The notes beneath the pieces are model-generated. The model ran no database searches, was not told the DNA's origin, and saw only the letters and a program-made list of their open reading frames with translations. Shown in pieces: positions 5,788 to 9,044 of a stretch of DNA of 9,044 bases (position 1 is the stretch's first letter; each line of letters starts with the position of its first letter). Source of the stretch: Kiloniellales bacterium (lineage in GTDB: Bacteria; Pseudomonadota; Alphaproteobacteria; Kiloniellales; JAKSDN01); the NCBI GenBank assembly GCA_022360075.1, contig JAKSDN010000411.1:1-9044 (forward strand). Reading direction: 5' to 3'. Made by a program: the position numbers and the translations under genes.

Positions 5788-7035
5788 CTACTCCTTCGCC
5801 CCCGCCGCGCGCAGCAGGGCCATGCCTTCGTCGTCGCCGATCATCTCGGCGGCTTGCAGCGCGGTCCAGCCGTCCTTGGCCTTGGCGTGGACATCCGCGC
5901 CGGCGCCGAGCAGCAGGCGCAGGGCCTCCAGACGGCCACGGTTGGCGGCCAGCATCAGGGCGGTGTTGCCGGTCGAGGCCTGACGGCCGTTGGCGTCGGC
6001 GCCGCTGTTCAGCAGCACGTAGAGCGCACCCTCCTGGCCACTGGTGGCGGCCAGCATGACCGGCGTGAGATCCCGGCGGCCCGGGGCGTCGAGCCTCGCG
6101 CCCGCCTCGATCAGGGCGATCACGCTGTCGATGTGGCCCGCGGCGACGGCGCGGCCGAGCGGCGTTTCGCCTTCCGAAGCCCGGCCTTCGAGGTCGGCAC
6201 CGCCGCCGACGAGATCCTGGGCCAGCGCCGTCGCGCCGGCCTCGGCGGCGAGGTGCAGCGCGGAATGGCCGTCGCGGTTGACCTGGCCGATCGCCGCGCC
6301 CTCGGCCAGCAGTAGTCGTGCCGCCGCGCGGTTGGCGCGTGTCGCCGCCGCCAGGAGGGCCGTCATTCCGTCCTCGGCGGCGAGGTTGGGTGAGGCGCCG
6401 GCGGCCAGCAGTTCCGCGACGATCGGGACCGTGTCGGGGTTGAAGGCTGCGTTGATCAGCGCCGTGTTGCCGTGTCGGCGGTCGCGCGCGTCGACCTCGG
6501 CGCCGGCGTCGAGCAGCGCGTCGACCACGCGCCGCTGGCCGCGCCGCGCGCTCAGGATCAGGGCGGTGTTGCCGTAGTCGCTCTCGCGCGCCTCCAGCGG
6601 CACGCCGCCCTCGATCAGGCGCCGGGCCACCCGGTCATGGCCCTCGTAGGCGGCGTAGTGCAGGGCGGTCCAGCCGTCGTCCGGGGTCGCCGCCGTGACA
6701 TCGGCCCCTTCGGTCAGCAGCAGGTCGACGACGGCGAGGCTCTTGCTCGCCGCTGCCACTAGCAGTGGCGTGTTGCCGTTGGGGTGCCGCGTCTCCAGAT
6801 CGGCATCTTGCTCGCGCGCGAAGCGGGCAAGCTCGAGGTCGTCGGTCAGCGCGGCCTGGAGCAGGGCCTGGTCCGGAACGTCGAGTTCCTGCGCGCCGGC
6901 CAGGCCGGCGGCGAGCAGCAGCGCGCAGAGGAAGGCGCCAATGCCGGTCCGGAAGCTGCCGGCGCTATTCCGCCGCGAGCTGTTCGGCCGGCACGATCCG
7001 GGCCGCGCAGGCCTTGAAGCCGGGGATCTTGCCAT
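5788..7035 (-). CDS. Exported ankyrin-repeat protein
   Basis: This is a 415-residue protein. An unusually long basic n-region (1-30, seven Arg) precedes a hydrophobic segment (about 31-48, ending AGA-Q), so it is predicted to be exported. The rest is a run of ankyrin repeats: a degenerate cap from about 52, nine recognisable 33-35-residue repeats beginning GNTPL, GWTAL, GNTAL, GNTAL, GMTAL, GHSAL, GETPL, LTPV and GNTAL, and a shortened C-terminal repeat (GWTALQAAEM). Ankyrin stacks bind proteins, so it is probably a periplasmic scaffold or a protector of a partner. No enzyme domain is present. The start is forced: ATG 7035 is the only ATG, GTG, TTG or CTG between the in-frame stop at 7057-7059 and the hydrophobic core. 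The gene therefore overlaps the end of the FDH alpha gene by 71 bases and is probably translationally coupled to it. Confidence 0.9.
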   Translation of the reverse strand: MARSPASRPARPGSCRPNSSRRNSAGSFRTGIGAFLCALLLAAGLAGAQELDVPDQALLQAALTDDLELARFAREQDADLETRHPNGNTPLLVAAASKSLAVVDLLLTEGADVTAATPDDGWTALHYAAYEGHDRVARRLIEGGVPLEARESDYGNTALILSARRGQRRVVDALLDAGAEVDARDRRHGNTALINAAFNPDTVPIVAELLAAGASPNLAAEDGMTALLAAATRANRAAARLLLAEGAAIGQVNRDGHSALHLAAEAGATALAQDLVGGGADLEGRASEGETPLGRAVAAGHIDSVIALIEAGARLDAPGRRDLTPVMLAATSGQEGALYVLLNSGADANGRQASTGNTALMLAANRGRLEALRLLLGAGADVHAKAKDGWTALQAAEMIGDDEGMALLRAAGAKE

Positions 7036-9044
7036 AGGGATCCAGTTGCGGATTGGTCAGGACGTTGGCCGCGGCCTCGGCGTAGCAGAAGGGGATAAAG
7101 ACCATACCCTCCGGCACGTCGGGATCCTGGCGCAGCTTGAGGGTGATCGCGCCGCGCCGGGTCTCGACCGTGATCATGCTGCCGGGTGCCAGGCCGAGGC
7201 GCGCGACGTCGCGCGGCGCGACGCTCGCCACCGCCTCGGGCTCGACGTCGTCCAGTACCTCGGCGCGGCGGGTCATGGCGCCGGTGTGCCAGTGCTCCAG
7301 CACGCGCCCGGTCGAAAGCACCATCGGGTAATCCGAGTCCGGCTGCTCGTCGGGCCCGAGCGAGCCGGCCGGCACCAGCTTCGCGCGGCCGGTGGCCGTG
7401 GGGAAACCCTCGGCGAAGATGATCTCGTTGCCGGGCCGGTCCGGCGCGTCGACGGGATAGGTGACGGAGTCCTCGCGCTCCAGCCGCTCCCAAGAGATGT
7501 TGTCGAGCGAGGGCATGATCTCCGCCATCTCGGCGAAGATGTCCTTCACGTGGCCGTAGTGCCAGTCGAGGCCGAGGCGCCGGGCGATCTCCTGGATCAG
7601 CTCGAAGTCCTGGCGCGCCGCGCCGGGCGTGGGTACGACCGGGCGGGCGAGCTGCACCTGGCGGTTGGTGTTGGTGAAGGTGCCCCACTTCTCGGCCTTG
7701 GCCGAGGCCGGCAGCACCACGTCGGCCTGCCAGGCGGTCTCGGTCAGGAAGATGTCCTGCACCACCAGATGCTCGAGCTTGGCCAGGGCCTCGCGCGCGT
7801 GGGCCTGGTCCGGGTCCGACATGGCCGGGTTCTCGCCCATGATGTACATGGCCTTGATCTCATCGGCGATGATCGCGTTGATGATCTCGACCACGGTGAG
7901 GCCGCGCTTGGGGTCGAGCTTGGTGCCCCAGAAGTCCTCGAAGAGCTTCTGGATGTCATCGGCCTCGACCGAGCGGTAGTCGGGATAGACCATGGGGATC
8001 AGGCCGGCATCGGAGGCGCCCTGCACGTTGTTCTGGCCGCGCAGCGGATGCAGCCCGGTGCCGGGGCGGCCGACTTGGCCGGTGATGGCGGCCAGCGTGA
8101 TCAGGCAGCGCGCGTTGTCGGTGCCGTGCACGGACTGGGCGATGCCCATGCCCCAGAAGATGATCGAGCGTTCGGACTTGGCGTAGATCCGTGCGACCTC
8201 GCGGATGGTCTCGGCGGGGATGCCGCAGCGCTCGGCCACGGCCTCCGGCGCGTAGGCCTTGACGTTCTCCTTGACCTCCTCGAAGCCGTCGGTGCGCGCC
8301 TGGATGTACTGCCGGTCGGTCAGGCCCTCCTCGATGATGGTGTGGATCATCGCGTTGAGCAGGGGCACGTCCTGGCCCGACTTGAACTGCAGGCCGTGGC
8401 TGGCGTGGCGGAACAGCGTGTAGCGCCGCGGGTCCATCACGATCAGCTTCTTGCCTTCCTTGGCTGCCTGCTTGAGGAAGGTTGCGGCGACCGGGTGGTT
8501 CTGCGTCGGCCGCGCGCCGATCACGATGATGCAGTCGGCATCGTTGGCCGCCATGAAGGGCGCGGTCACGGCGCCGGAGTTGATGCCCTCCATCAGCGCG
8601 GCGACCGAGGAGGCATGGCAGAGCCGTGTGCAGTGATCGACGTTGTTCGTGCCGAAGCCGGTGCGCACTAGCTTCTGGAACAGATAGGCCTCTTCGTTAG
8701 AGCCCTTGGCCGAGCCGAAGCCGGCCAGGGCGGAGGGGCCGTTGCGCTCGATCACGCGCTTGAGGCCGCTTGCGGCAACGTCGAGCGCTTCTTCCCAGCT
8801 CGCCTCGCGGAAGTGGCTCAAGGGATTGGCCGGATCGATCTGAAGGTCCGCGCCTTTCGGCGCGTCGTCGCGTCGGATCAGCGGTTTGGTCAGGCGGTGC
8901 GGATGGGTGATGTAGTCGTAGCCGAAGCGCCCCTTGACGCAGAGCCGGTTGCGGTTGGCGGGGCCGTCGCGACCGTCAATGTAGAGGATCTTGTCGTCCT
9001 TGACGTGCACCTTGGTCTGGCAGCCGACCCCGCAATAGGGGCAG
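6965..9044 (-). CDS. fdhF: Formate dehydrogenase alpha subunit, molybdopterin-dependent (5' end outside window)
   Basis: This is the catalytic subunit oxidising formate to CO2 at a bis-MGD molybdenum/tungsten centre. About 692 C-terminal residues are visible. Counting from the first visible Cys as 1, the [4Fe-4S] ligands are C1, C4 and C8 (CPYCGVGC) and C35 (CVKGRFG). The catalytic pair is C142-H143 in HCTRLCHASSVAAL. It is a cysteine (TGC at 8618-8620), not selenocysteine. The molybdopterin domain runs to about 480, with GMGIAQSVHGTDNARC and LHPLRGQNNVQGASD. The C-terminal Molydop_binding domain has STGRVLEHWHTGAMTRR. These motifs fit the FdsA/FdhF (NAD-linked, cytoplasmic) branch more than FdnG. 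Such proteins often carry a ferredoxin-like N-terminal domain, which would lie outside the window. The TAG stop is at 6965-6967. In R. capsulatus and C. necator fdsA is followed by fdsC and fdsD. Here an ankyrin gene follows instead. Confidence 0.95.
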   Translation of the reverse strand, partial: CPYCGVGCQTKVHVKDDKILYIDGRDGPANRNRLCVKGRFGYDYITHPHRLTKPLIRRDDAPKGADLQIDPANPLSHFREASWEEALDVAASGLKRVIERNGPSALAGFGSAKGSNEEAYLFQKLVRTGFGTNNVDHCTRLCHASSVAALMEGINSGAVTAPFMAANDADCIIVIGARPTQNHPVAATFLKQAAKEGKKLIVMDPRRYTLFRHASHGLQFKSGQDVPLLNAMIHTIIEEGLTDRQYIQARTDGFEEVKENVKAYAPEAVAERCGIPAETIREVARIYAKSERSIIFWGMGIAQSVHGTDNARCLITLAAITGQVGRPGTGLHPLRGQNNVQGASDAGLIPMVYPDYRSVEADDIQKLFEDFWGTKLDPKRGLTVVEIINAIIADEIKAMYIMGENPAMSDPDQAHAREALAKLEHLVVQDIFLTETAWQADVVLPASAKAEKWGTFTNTNRQVQLARPVVPTPGAARQDFELIQEIARRLGLDWHYGHVKDIFAEMAEIMPSLDNISWERLEREDSVTYPVDAPDRPGNEIIFAEGFPTATGRAKLVPAGSLGPDEQPDSDYPMVLSTGRVLEHWHTGAMTRRAEVLDDVEPEAVASVAPRDVARLGLAPGSMITVETRRGAITLKLRQDPDVPEGMVFIPFCYAEAAANVLTNPQLDPYGKIPGFKACAARIVPAEQLAAE

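Noticed and set aside
8615..8623. Possible selenocysteine in the FDH alpha active site
   Set aside because: The active-site codon reads TGC on the minus strand, so this is the cysteine form of the enzyme.
6695..8671. A 658-codon open frame on the + strand opposite the ankyrin and FDH alpha genes
   Set aside because: It runs antisense to two well-supported genes, is low-complexity (Gly/His/Arg/Asp/Leu-rich) and shows no domain. Long antisense frames are common in GC-rich genes.

Overview
The window is GC-rich, densely coding DNA of alphaproteobacterial character. The formate dehydrogenase (FDH) proteins look alphaproteobacterial, and the two REP-like palindromes resemble short interspersed repeats common in that class. 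A Rhodospirillales-like host is my best guess, from recall and not from a search.

Left part (1-3750, + strand): The tail of an unidentified gene, probably the FDH iron-sulfur (beta) subunit, is followed by a complete membrane cytochrome b (gamma) subunit of a respiratory FDH. After a 142-bp gap with a possible promoter come three tightly spaced genes. They are a secreted protein of unknown function (222 aa), an exported seven-bladed WD40 propeller fused to a class I cytochrome c (469 aa), and a 40-aa single-pass membrane peptide. A GC-rich hairpin follows the last one.

Middle (3784-5787): A YibF-like glutathione S-transferase (+) faces a class I SAM-dependent methyltransferase (-) resembling phosphoethanolamine N-methyltransferases. 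A palindromic repeat (4524-4616) lies between their 3' ends. A second, elaborate inverted-repeat element (5571-5699) sits between the methyltransferase and the next gene.

Right part (5788-9044, - strand): A cytoplasmic/NAD-type FDH catalytic alpha subunit (5' end outside the window) is followed by an exported ankyrin-repeat protein. The ankyrin start codon lies 71 bp inside the alpha gene, so the two are probably translationally coupled.

Working together: Two FDH loci of different type appear to lie back to back, a quinone-linked membrane one on the left and an FdsA/FdhF-type one on the right. Each is accompanied by an exported repeat-scaffold protein (WD40-cytochrome c, ankyrin). The cytochrome fusion is a plausible periplasmic electron carrier or sensor, but its partner cannot be identified from the sequence. 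I saw no tRNA, rRNA, CRISPR array, transposase or phage gene.
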